DNA of 6,283 bases, taken from positions 1 to 6,283 of the forward strand of contig UQUX01000097.1 of NCBI GenBank assembly GCA_900544425.1, given 5' to 3'. Source of the stretch: an uncultured Collinsella sp. (lineage in GTDB: Bacteria > Actinomycetota > Coriobacteriia > Coriobacteriales > Coriobacteriaceae). The notes below the pieces were generated by a model that saw only the letters and a program-made list of their open reading frames with translations, was not told the DNA's origin and did not search any database. The position numbers and the translations under genes are program-made. Below are positions 1 to 4,950 of the stretch, one piece after another (the stretch's first letter is position 1; every line of letters begins with the position of its first letter).

Positions 1-200
1 CGCTTGGGCTTTGCCGGAGCAGCCTCCTCACCAGTTGCAGGCACGGCCTTCTCAGCCGCTGAAGGCGTAGGCGTCGAAGCAGCCTTAGGCGTCTCAGGAG
101 CCGAGGCTTGCGCGGGCGCCGCGACCTGGTCCAACGCAACCGGTGCAGCGGGAGCGGCTTGCGTCGTCGTTATTTCGTTTTCTTGCTGTTGATCAGACAC
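1..200 (-). CDS. rho: N-terminal fragment, probably transcription termination factor Rho (runs off the left edge)
   Basis: This is the first 66 codons of a gene whose remainder lies outside the window. The start is taken as GTG at 198-200, giving MSDQQQENEITTTQ at the N-terminus; the frame is open to the window edge. A TTG a little further upstream in another frame soon meets a stop. Of the 66 residues, 19 are Ala and 10 Pro, with interspersed Lys, Glu, Thr and Gln. This is a hydrophilic, probably disordered segment with no catalytic motif, signal peptide or membrane span. Actinobacterial Rho proteins often carry such long N-terminal extensions before the RNA-binding and ATPase domains, and rho lies downstream of argS in many actinobacteria, as here apart from the intervening insertion. 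That context is the main reason for the name. The ribosome binding site is weak (purine-rich GAAAAGAAAG about 12 nt upstream). Another protein with an Ala/Pro-rich leader, such as a translation factor or an envelope protein, cannot be excluded. Confidence 0.5.
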   Translation of the reverse strand, partial: MSDQQQENEITTTQAAPAAPVALDQVAAPAQASAPETPKAASTPTPSAAEKAVPATGEEAAPAKPK

Positions 201-456
201 AGTGTTTGCTCAACTTTCTTTTCAAGCCCTGTGATCACATGCTCCCTGCATAAACCTTCAGGGCGGCTAAACAGTCTAGCTCCGTCAAATACCGACGGAC
301 ATCATTGATCTGTATCGAGATGATTGCATCATATACGCAGCGTTAGTGTAACACAACCGCCGCCACCTGCAACTTAGTCATTGGGAACGCTCTTAAACGA
401 CTAGTCAAAAGGGACAATCTTTGGTTTAACACCCACAAATCTGACTGCCTCCGCCA
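201..456. other. Non-coding upstream region of the putative rho gene
   Basis: No convincing gene lies here. On the minus strand it would form the promoter region and a leader of about 120 nt for the gene starting at 200. Three small symmetric structures fall within that leader: the perfect palindrome TGTGATCACA at 230-239, a stem CCCTG/CAGGG at 244-248 and 259-263, and a stem TCCGTC/GACGGA at 281-286 and 294-299. Further out, 374-388 (TTAGTCATTGGGAAC) and 401-415 (CTAGTCAAAAGGGAC) resemble two degenerate copies of one short unit. None matches a riboswitch I recognise. Confidence 0.5.
328..356 (-). promoter_or_regulatory. Candidate sigma70-type promoter for the putative rho gene
   Basis: On the minus strand, TTGTGT (351-356) and TATGAT (328-333) are separated by exactly 17 nt. 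The -10 matches the consensus in 5 of 6 positions; the -35 keeps the TTG core. Transcription would begin near 320 and give a leader of roughly 120 nt. It sits between the gene and the insertion, so the gene would keep its own promoter. Identified by eye only. Confidence 0.4.
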
Positions 457-606
457 AAACTATGGCGGTTTACTACGATGAATCGCTCGACCGCGACCAC
501 TCCGAAACTTGTTGAACTAAAACCGCAGGTAGATGCCTTGCACTTTTTAGCGAAAAACCGGCGTGGTTGGAATATCTCAATTCATCGTAGTAAACCGGCA
601 TAGTTT
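457..606. repeat. ~150 bp imperfect palindromic element (MITE-like)
   Basis: The arms at 457-483 and 580-606 are inverted copies matching in 26 of 27 positions (core CGGTTTACTACGATGAAT). Further in, after a 12 nt unpaired stretch on each side, 496-504 (ACCACTCCG) pairs with 559-567 in 8 of 9 positions. The two halves therefore keep register over about 48 nt around a loop of about 54 nt. There is no open reading frame of note inside, no T-run typical of a terminator, and no 3' end of a gene next to it. I interpret it as a small non-autonomous palindromic repeat. A regulatory RNA or a large cruciform is possible. I cannot name a family. Confidence 0.65.
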
Positions 607-664
607 CGTATTTCCAGCAGTTCCAAATTCGTCAATACGTCGGCGTTTGCAAAAAAGGCTTATA

Positions 665-681
665 GGACAAAATGTGTGTCC
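665..681 (+). repeat. IS end motif, outer copy
   Basis: GGACAAAATGTGTGTCC, itself a partial palindrome (GGACA/TGTCC). It matches 755-771 in 16 of 17 positions, in the same orientation, at a 90 bp interval. It is the best candidate for the left terminus of the IS1249-like part or for a transposase binding site. Confidence 0.5.
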
Positions 682-687
682 ACGTTG

Positions 688-718
688 GGGGCATCGGCGC
701 AGGTCGATGCCCCTTTTT
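688..718 (+). terminator. Intrinsic terminator inside the left IS end
   Basis: A perfect 9 bp stem, GGGGCATCG (688-696) with CGATGCCCC (705-713), encloses an 8 nt loop and is followed directly by TTTTT (714-718). It would stop rightward transcription entering the element before it reaches the transposase. Such protective terminators near IS ends are common and limit activation by outside promoters. Confidence 0.75.
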
Positions 719-754
719 CAGCCGTTTAAATTCCGTGCCCGCTTTTAACCGCTC

Positions 755-771
755 GGACAGAATGTGTGTCC
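755..771 (+). repeat. IS end motif, inner copy
   Basis: GGACAGAATGTGTGTCC is a direct repeat of 665-681 with one difference. The two copies flank the terminator hairpin. Internal repeats of the terminal sequence are often extra transposase-binding sites, but that role here is inferred. Confidence 0.5.
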
Positions 772-773
772 GG

Positions 774-801
774 TTGCCTATCGTTCCCGCAGGTAGATAA
801 C
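774..801 (+). promoter_or_regulatory. Weak candidate promoter for the transposase
   Basis: TTGCCT (774-779) and GATAAC (796-801) are separated by 16 nt, with 41 nt to the start codon at 843. It lies downstream of the protective terminator, as expected for an IS promoter. The consensus match is modest. Confidence 0.25.
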
Positions 802-842
802 CTTTTCCGGAACCGTTAAATACCCTTTCGGAAGAGGTGCCC

Positions 843-2060
843 ATGAAGGCCGTTTATTGCCCCTACTGCGGCGGTCGGACCAAGCGCAACGGCAGGACCT
901 CGTCGGGGTCCCAGCGGTGGAGGTGCACGGCCTGCGGCGCGTCGACGACGGTGAGGTACGACGACACGGCGACAAGGCTGGACGAGTTCCTCGGGTGGCT
1001 CCTCTCCAAGGACTCGCAGGCCACGATGCCGGGCGGCGGGCGGTCCTTCAGGCGCAGGACGGCCGAGTTCTGGGAGGTCTGGCCCATGCCCGTCCCCGAC
1101 GGCGAGCTCCACCGCGTGCTCTACGTCGACGGGATCTGGGTCGCGCGCGACCTCGTCGTGCTCATATGCTGCAGCGGCGAGAGGGTGACCAGGGCGAAGG
1201 CCGAAGCGGTCGCGGCCCTGCGCGCCGAGGGGCACGCGCTCGGGCACCTGCTCGCATGCGCCGAGCTCAAGCGGTCGACCTACTACTACGCCCTCGCGCA
1301 CCCGCCGAGGCCCACGCGCCCCGAGCTCCGGGAGGCGGCCGCCGAGATCTTCTCGCGCACCGCCAACGGCTGCGGGCACCGGCAGATAGCGATGTGCCTC
1401 AGGGCGGAAGAGGGGGCCGTGATAGCCAACAAGACCGTGCTCAAGATGATGCGCGAGATGGGGATCCGCTGCGGGATCAGACGCGAGACGGCCTACCACA
1501 GGTACAACTCGTACAGGGGCGTCGTCGGCAGAACGTTCGAGAACGTGATCGCGAGGGATTTCGACGCCGGGGCCCCGTGGCAGAAGCTGGGGACGGACGT
1601 CACCGAGTTCAAGGTGGCTGGCGGCAAGGCCTACTGGGCCCCGACGCTGGACTTCTGCACCAAGGAGATCGTGGCGAGCGACATATCGACCACGCCCGAC
1701 ATGGCCCAGCAGGCGAGGATGCTCGACGAGCTGCTGCCCAAGATCCCCGAGGGCGCCGCCCCGACCATGCACTCGGACCGGGGCTGGCAGTACCAGCACG
1801 CCTCGTACACATCCAGGCTCGAGGCCGCCGGCATCGTCCAGAGCATGTCCAGGAAGGCGAACTGCATCGACAACGCCGCCACCGAGCAGCTCTTCGGCCA
1901 CGTCAAGGACGAGTTCTACAGGGGCCGCGAGTGGAAGACGTTCGAGGATTTCAAACGCGACCTGGAGGAATACATAGTCCACTGGAACACGAGCCGGAGG
2001 CAGGTAAGATTGAAGGGCCTGACCCCGGAGGAGTACCGGAATCAGGCCCTTGCGGCCTAG
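843..2060 (+). CDS. Chimeric transposase: IS1249-type N-terminus fused in frame to IS3-family OrfB
   Basis: 405 aa. ATG at 843 is preferred because GAAGAGG (830-836) lies 6 nt upstream; a GTG at 837 would add two residues. Residues 1 to about 115 look like an IS1249/IS256-type transposase start: a zinc ribbon with C6-x2-C9 and C28-x2-C31, the stretch FLGWLLSKDSQ, and YVDGIW, where D96 matches the first catalytic Asp of that family. From about residue 117 the protein is a full IS3-type OrfB of 289 residues. It has an HTH-like region with STYYY (145-149), GCGHRQI (176-182), and an rve integrase core with D252 (TDVTEF), D312 (HSDRGW) and E348. Exactly 35 residues separate D312 and E348, the D,D(35)E signature. 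All IS3 catalytic residues are present, but the OrfA helix-turn-helix and zipper that normally bind the IS3 ends are replaced. Activity is uncertain. The gene is convergent with argS. Confidence 0.85.
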   Translation: MKAVYCPYCGGRTKRNGRTSSGSQRWRCTACGASTTVRYDDTATRLDEFLGWLLSKDSQATMPGGGRSFRRRTAEFWEVWPMPVPDGELHRVLYVDGIWVARDLVVLICCSGERVTRAKAEAVAALRAEGHALGHLLACAELKRSTYYYALAHPPRPTRPELREAAAEIFSRTANGCGHRQIAMCLRAEEGAVIANKTVLKMMREMGIRCGIRRETAYHRYNSYRGVVGRTFENVIARDFDAGAPWQKLGTDVTEFKVAGGKAYWAPTLDFCTKEIVASDISTTPDMAQQARMLDELLPKIPEGAAPTMHSDRGWQYQHASYTSRLEAAGIVQSMSRKANCIDNAATEQLFGHVKDEFYRGREWKTFEDFKRDLEEYIVHWNTSRRQVRLKGLTPEEYRNQALAA

Positions 2061-2074
2061 TCGCTATTTAGGGC

Positions 2075-2098
2075 GTCCAAGATTTGGGGCGCAGTTCA
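2075..2098 (+). repeat. Right terminal inverted repeat of the IS3-family element
   Basis: The sequence begins GTCCAAGATTTGGGG and ends GCAGTTCA at 2098. Read inward on the other strand it begins TGAACTGCGCCCC and continues to TTGGAC, the pattern of IS150-group ends (TG at the tip, an ACTGC-CCC block, then TTGGAC). It starts 14 nt after the transposase stop. No matching left copy is visible in the window. Confidence 0.7.
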
Positions 2099-2160
2099 GT
2101 GGGAGATCGGGCTTTCAAGGCTTTGTTAAACCAAGTCTATACGGTCAAATGACTCGATGA

Positions 2161-4014
2161 TTACATCTGCTCGGGCGCGGAAACGCCAACGAGGGTGAGC
2201 ACCAGGGCGAGCGTCACGCGAACGGCGTCGCAAGCGGCCAGACGGGCGCGCGAAAGCTCGGGGTCGACGGGACGGCCCTCGCTCGGCAGAACCTGGCAGG
2301 CAGCGTAGAAGCTGTGGAAGTCGCCGGCGAGTTCCTCAGCAAAGTGCGTCAGACGGAACGGGGCGCGGTCGCGAGCGCAGCTGGCAATCAGGTCGGTGAG
2401 CTCGTTGAGCTTACGCGAAAGGGCGAGCTCGGTCGGGTCGGTCAGCAGCGAGTAATCGACGTTCTCACCGATGGCCTTGGCGGCAACGGCCTTCATGCCC
2501 ATCTCGTCAGCCTGCTCGGGCGTAACGTCGGCGGCACGGCGCAGGATGGAGCACACGCGGGCGTGAGCGTACTGCACGTAATAGACCGGGTTGGAGTTGT
2601 CGCGCTTCTTGACGGCCTCGATATCGAAGTCGACCATCTGGTTGGAGCTTTTGGAGATGAGCGTGTAGCGAGCGGCGTCGGAACCGACCTCGTCGACGAG
2701 CTCCTGCAGGGTCACCATGGTGCCCTTACGCTTGGACATACGGACGGGCTTGCCGTTGCGCAGCAGGTTGACGAGCTGGCCCAGCAGAACCTCAAACTTG
2801 CCGGGATAGCCAAGAGCGTCGCAGACGCAGCGGACGCGCTCGATGTAGCCGTGGTGGTCGGCACCCCAGATGTCGATGACGTGGTCGACGCGCTGGAACT
2901 TATCCCAGTGATAGGCAACGTCGGAGGCGAAGTAGGTGTACTCGCCGTCGGACTTGATCAGGACGCGGTCCTTGTCATCGCCCAGGTCGGTGGAGCGGAA
3001 CCACAGGGCGCCGTCCTTGGTGTAGAGGTAGCCCATCTTGTCGAGCTTCTCAAAAGCGCGGTCGACGGCAGAGGTGCCGGCGGTCTCGCCCTCGGTGTCC
3101 TTCACGTACAGCGAACGCTCGGAGTACCAACGATCGAAGTCGCAATTGACGGCGTGGCAGAGGTCGCGCATGTTGTCGACCATCTTCACATAGCCGCGCT
3201 CGCGGAAGCTCTCCATGCGCTCCTGAGGATCGGCCTCGACCCACTTATCGCCGTCGGTGCGCCAGAACTCGGCGGCCTCGTCGATAATGTAGTCGCCGCC
3301 ATAGGAGTCCTTGCCCAGGGTCTCGGCAAAATTGTCCTGGTACGGATGGGTCTCGGGATGCTCGTCGTTCTCGTCGGCAACGAAGGCGTCGCGGTCTGCG
3401 ATCAGCAGCTTGTGAGCCTCGTCGATATCCACGCCCTGCTTGGCGATGATGTCGGCAAGCTGCATATAGCGCGTGCTGATGGAGTTGCCGAAGGTGTTCA
3501 TCTGAGAGCCGTGGTCGTTGATGTAGAACTCACGCTGGATGTCGTAACCGGCATGGTCCATAACGCGGCAGAGCGAATCGCCCAGAGCGGCCCAGCGGCC
3601 ATGGCCGATGTGCATGGGGCCGACGGGGTTGGCGGAGACGAACTCGACCTGGGTCTTCAGGCCGCCACCGACGTTGGACTTAGCGAAGTCCATACCCTTC
3701 TCGCGAGCCTCGCCAAAGATGGCATTCTTGACGGCAACGGAGAGGTAGAAGTTGATGAAGCCGGGGCCTGCGATCTCGACCTTCTCGATCGCGGGGTCCT
3801 CGGGCATATGGGCAACGATGGCCTCGGCGATCTTGCGCGGGGCGCAATGGGCCAGCTTGGCGGACTTCAGGGCCATGGTAGAGGTCCACTCGCCATGAGA
3901 AGTGTCAGCCGGTCGCTCGATAGCGCAATCGTCAAGTTCAAATGCAGAAAGGTCGCCGGCCTCCTGGGCCGCAGCAAGCGCAGCGCGTACCAGCTCTTCA
4001 ATCTTCTCGGGCAT
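2161..4014 (-). CDS. argS: Arginyl-tRNA synthetase (class I)
   Basis: This cytoplasmic enzyme charges tRNA-Arg with arginine using ATP. The protein is 617 aa, somewhat longer than the ~560 aa of many bacterial ArgS; an acidic segment around residues 195-260 probably accounts for much of the difference. An N-terminal ArgRS additional domain (about 1-100) precedes the Rossmann catalytic core. The core contains SANPVGPMHIGHGR (127-140), with HIGH at 135-138, and GADHHGY (384-390). The KMSKS-type loop reads RMSKR (425-429). A C-terminal DALR anticodon-binding domain starts near PVYYVQYAHARV (476-487). The start at 4014 is chosen because AAGGAGGA (4018-4025) lies just upstream; the open frame extends 43 codons further, but that part is unlike ArgS. 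The gene is divergent from the CarD-like gene and convergent with the transposase, whose element ends 62 nt beyond the stop. No argS terminator is apparent in that gap. Confidence 0.97.
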   Translation of the reverse strand: MPEKIEELVRAALAAAQEAGDLSAFELDDCAIERPADTSHGEWTSTMALKSAKLAHCAPRKIAEAIVAHMPEDPAIEKVEIAGPGFINFYLSVAVKNAIFGEAREKGMDFAKSNVGGGLKTQVEFVSANPVGPMHIGHGRWAALGDSLCRVMDHAGYDIQREFYINDHGSQMNTFGNSISTRYMQLADIIAKQGVDIDEAHKLLIADRDAFVADENDEHPETHPYQDNFAETLGKDSYGGDYIIDEAAEFWRTDGDKWVEADPQERMESFRERGYVKMVDNMRDLCHAVNCDFDRWYSERSLYVKDTEGETAGTSAVDRAFEKLDKMGYLYTKDGALWFRSTDLGDDKDRVLIKSDGEYTYFASDVAYHWDKFQRVDHVIDIWGADHHGYIERVRCVCDALGYPGKFEVLLGQLVNLLRNGKPVRMSKRKGTMVTLQELVDEVGSDAARYTLISKSSNQMVDFDIEAVKKRDNSNPVYYVQYAHARVCSILRRAADVTPEQADEMGMKAVAAKAIGENVDYSLLTDPTELALSRKLNELTDLIASCARDRAPFRLTHFAEELAGDFHSFYAACQVLPSEGRPVDPELSRARLAACDAVRVTLALVLTLVGVSAPEQM

Positions 4015-4017
4015 AGA

Positions 4018-4025
4018 TCCTCCTT
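4018..4025 (-). promoter_or_regulatory. Ribosome binding site that fixes the argS start
   Basis: AAGGAGGA on the minus strand is a near-perfect Shine-Dalgarno sequence, 3 nt before the ATG at 4014 (about 5 nt counted from its GGAG core). It supports the shorter 617-residue ArgS over the longer open frame beginning at 4143. Confidence 0.85.
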
Positions 4026-4298
4026 GTGTTAAAGCCCCCGAGCTCTTGGTCACTCGTAGGGCAAAAGCCAGAGTTTGTAGCACTCTATCACAAGCGACGG
4101 GCACTGTCGCAGGGTAAAGCCAATCGATATTGCATATGCACAAAATTGACTACAGCTTGCATGGAGTCACTCAAAGATGCCAGTCTGCCTGCAGATTATG
4201 CAGGCGTTGAAAATGCATAAAGGTGTGAATGAGCTGCGCCTGTTATCGAATACTCTTACCTATCGGAGTTGTGTGCTTTTCCTGCATAAAGTAAGGGT

Positions 4299-4327
4299 TT
4301 GCGCACGTCAGCGTGTTATTCTAGACA
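4299..4327 (+). promoter_or_regulatory. Candidate promoter for the CarD-like gene
   Basis: TTGCGC (4299-4304) and TAGACA (4322-4327) are 17 nt apart and would start transcription about 20-25 nt before the ATG at 4357. The -10 is poor, lacking the final T. Listed because of correct spacing and position. Confidence 0.3.
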
Positions 4328-4356
4328 TACGTAAATTCGTATAAGTTGGAGGTAGC

Positions 4357-4842
4357 ATGTTCTCAATCGGTCAACACGTCATTCATCCGGGTCAGGGAGT
4401 CTGCACCGTCGTCGGTTTTAGGGACGACACACCGCAGCCCATGCTACTGCTCGAGACCAAGCAGGGACATGCGCAGACGATCCTCATGTACCCCGTGGCG
4501 CAGGCCGACCGTTTGCACGCCGCCATCTCGCAGCAAGATGCCGAGCACCTGCTGAGCCACTATGACGAGCTGGAGTGCGACACTTTTACCGAGCGCAACA
4601 GTTCACTTGAGGAGACGCACTTTAAGCAGCAGCTCAAGCTGGGCGCGCCCGAGACGGTCCGCGTGGCAAAGACCATGATGCACCGCATTCGCCAGGCCGA
4701 GGAAGCTGATAAAAAACCCAGCTCCTACTACATGCGCGTACTCAAGGAGGCCAAACGCCGCTCCATCGAGGAGTTCGCCGTGGCCTTGGGCGTCACCGAG
4801 GAGGCCGCCGAAGCCCGCCTAGCCCAAGCCGCCCTCAACTAA
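4357..4842 (+). CDS. CarD-like transcriptional regulator (CarD/CdnL/TRCF-RID family)
   Basis: 161 aa. The N-terminus FSIGQHVIHPGQGVCTVVGF (2-21) is the start of the Tudor-like RNA-polymerase-interacting fold shared by CarD, CdnL and Mfd/TRCF; the fold should run to about residue 55. The rest is helical, ending in RVLKEAKRRSIEEFAVALGV (127-146), as in the C-terminal DNA-contacting domain of CarD. Family members bind the RNA polymerase beta subunit and stabilise open promoter complexes, often at rRNA and housekeeping promoters. The start ATG follows GGAGG (4348-4352) at 4 nt. Length matches Mycobacterium CarD (about 162 aa). Unusually there is no tryptophan anywhere, although characterised CarD proteins use a conserved Trp at the edge of the transcription bubble. 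It is therefore a divergent member and may be a paralogue rather than the essential CdnL. It is probably monocistronic: a strong terminator follows within 15 nt of its stop. Confidence 0.88.
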   Translation: MFSIGQHVIHPGQGVCTVVGFRDDTPQPMLLLETKQGHAQTILMYPVAQADRLHAAISQQDAEHLLSHYDELECDTFTERNSSLEETHFKQQLKLGAPETVRVAKTMMHRIRQAEEADKKPSSYYMRVLKEAKRRSIEEFAVALGVTEEAAEARLAQAALN

Positions 4843-4855
4843 CCCATCCGCGCCA

Positions 4856-4896
4856 AAAACCACCACAAAGGGGACAGGCACCTTTGTGGTGGTTTT
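4856..4896 (+). terminator. Strong hairpin terminator after the CarD-like gene (copy 1 of a repeated hairpin)
   Basis: AAAACCACCACAAAGG (4856-4871) and CCTTTGTGGTGGTTTT (4881-4896) form a perfect 16 bp stem around the 9 nt loop GGACAGGCA. The T-run is only four long and lies within the stem arm. The A-run on the other side would let it work in both directions. The same hairpin recurs at 5566-5606 with a single changed stem pair and a single loop difference. Confidence 0.85.
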
Positions 4897-4912
4897 CGTG
4901 TTCTAGTAGTAT
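4884..4912 (+). promoter_or_regulatory. Candidate promoter for the HD-domain gene, overlapping the terminator
   Basis: TTGTGG (4884-4889) and TAGTAT (4907-4912) are 17 nt apart, about 38 nt before the ATG at 4951. The -35 lies in the 3' arm of the upstream hairpin. The match is moderate; it is listed because the 54 nt gap leaves little other room for a promoter. Confidence 0.3.
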
Positions 4913-4950
4913 TCATTCTTATCGATACCCACGAGCACAAGGAGTCTGTT

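Larger units (their letters stand above)
665..2098 (+). mobile_element. Hybrid insertion-sequence remnant: IS1249/IS256-like left part joined to IS3-family (IS150-like) right part
   Basis: The left portion (665 to about 1184) has end-like motifs, a terminator hairpin and the transposase N-terminus of an IS1249-type element. The right portion (about 1185-2098) has a full-length IS3-type orfB followed 38 nt later by an IS150-like right end finishing in CA at 2098. The expected partners are missing: no IS3 left inverted repeat or orfA lies upstream, and no IS1249 catalytic core or right end lies downstream. I see no convincing target-site duplication across the two outer ends. Codon use differs from the neighbours: many AGG arginine and several ATA isoleucine codons, both rare in argS and the plus-strand genes. 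The left boundary is uncertain and is placed at the first copy of the 17 bp motif. The structure could be a real recombinant or an assembly join. Confidence 0.65.
4015..4356. other. Divergent intergenic region between argS and the CarD-like gene
   Basis: 342 nt without a credible gene. On the argS side lie two small stems that would fall in its leader: AGAGT/ACTCT (4070-4074 with 4082-4086, 7 nt loop) and GCGAC/GTCGC (4094-4098 with 4106-4110, 7 nt loop). A perfect palindrome TGCATATGCA sits at 4131-4140. In the middle, GCCTGCA/TGCAGGC (4187-4193 with 4199-4205) forms a 7 bp stem with a 5 nt loop. The octamer TGCATAAA recurs at 4214-4221 and at 4283-4290. I looked for a T-box (AGGGTGGNACCGCG) before argS and saw none. 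I could not settle on an argS promoter. Confidence 0.5.

Noticed and set aside
230..239. TGTGATCACA as a CRP/FNR-type operator
   Set aside because: The half sites resemble TGTGA/TCACA but lack the required 6 bp spacer, and the site lies downstream of the candidate promoter.
457..606. CRISPR array or toxin-antitoxin locus in the 200-660 gap
   Set aside because: There are only two inverted, not direct, repeats, with no spacers and no small gene pair with ribosome binding sites.
523..798. Shared 12-mer CCGCAGGTAGAT at 523-534 and 787-798
   Set aside because: It lies in the palindrome loop and in the transposase leader without flanking similarity. It could be chance, and I could not build a larger repeat from it.
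816..1982. Long minus-strand open frame (388 codons) opposite the transposase
   Set aside because: It is a GC-rich antisense shadow: Arg/Pro/Gly/Val-rich with no domain, while the plus strand carries clear zinc-ribbon and D,D(35)E motifs.
857..2071. Second plus-strand open frame (404 codons) overlapping the transposase in another frame
   Set aside because: The composition is dominated by Arg, Gly and Ala with no recognisable motif. It is the +1 frame of a high-GC gene.
655..2123. AAGGCTT at 655-661 and 2117-2123 as a target-site duplication
   Set aside because: Seven bases of low complexity, not adjacent to either presumed end (3 nt from the left motif, 18 nt from the right tip); likely chance.
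2314..4032. 572-codon plus-strand open frame opposite argS
   Set aside because: It is Val/Gly/Asp/Leu-rich antisense of a confidently identified argS, with no ribosome site or family motif.
4030..4110. tRNA gene or T-box in the argS leader
   Set aside because: Several short stems are present, but no cloverleaf with a proper acceptor stem, no T-loop consensus, and no T-box sequence was found.
4015..4143. N-terminal extension of ArgS by 43 codons
   Set aside because: The extra residues do not resemble ArgS, and a near-perfect Shine-Dalgarno sequence sits directly before the ATG at 4014.
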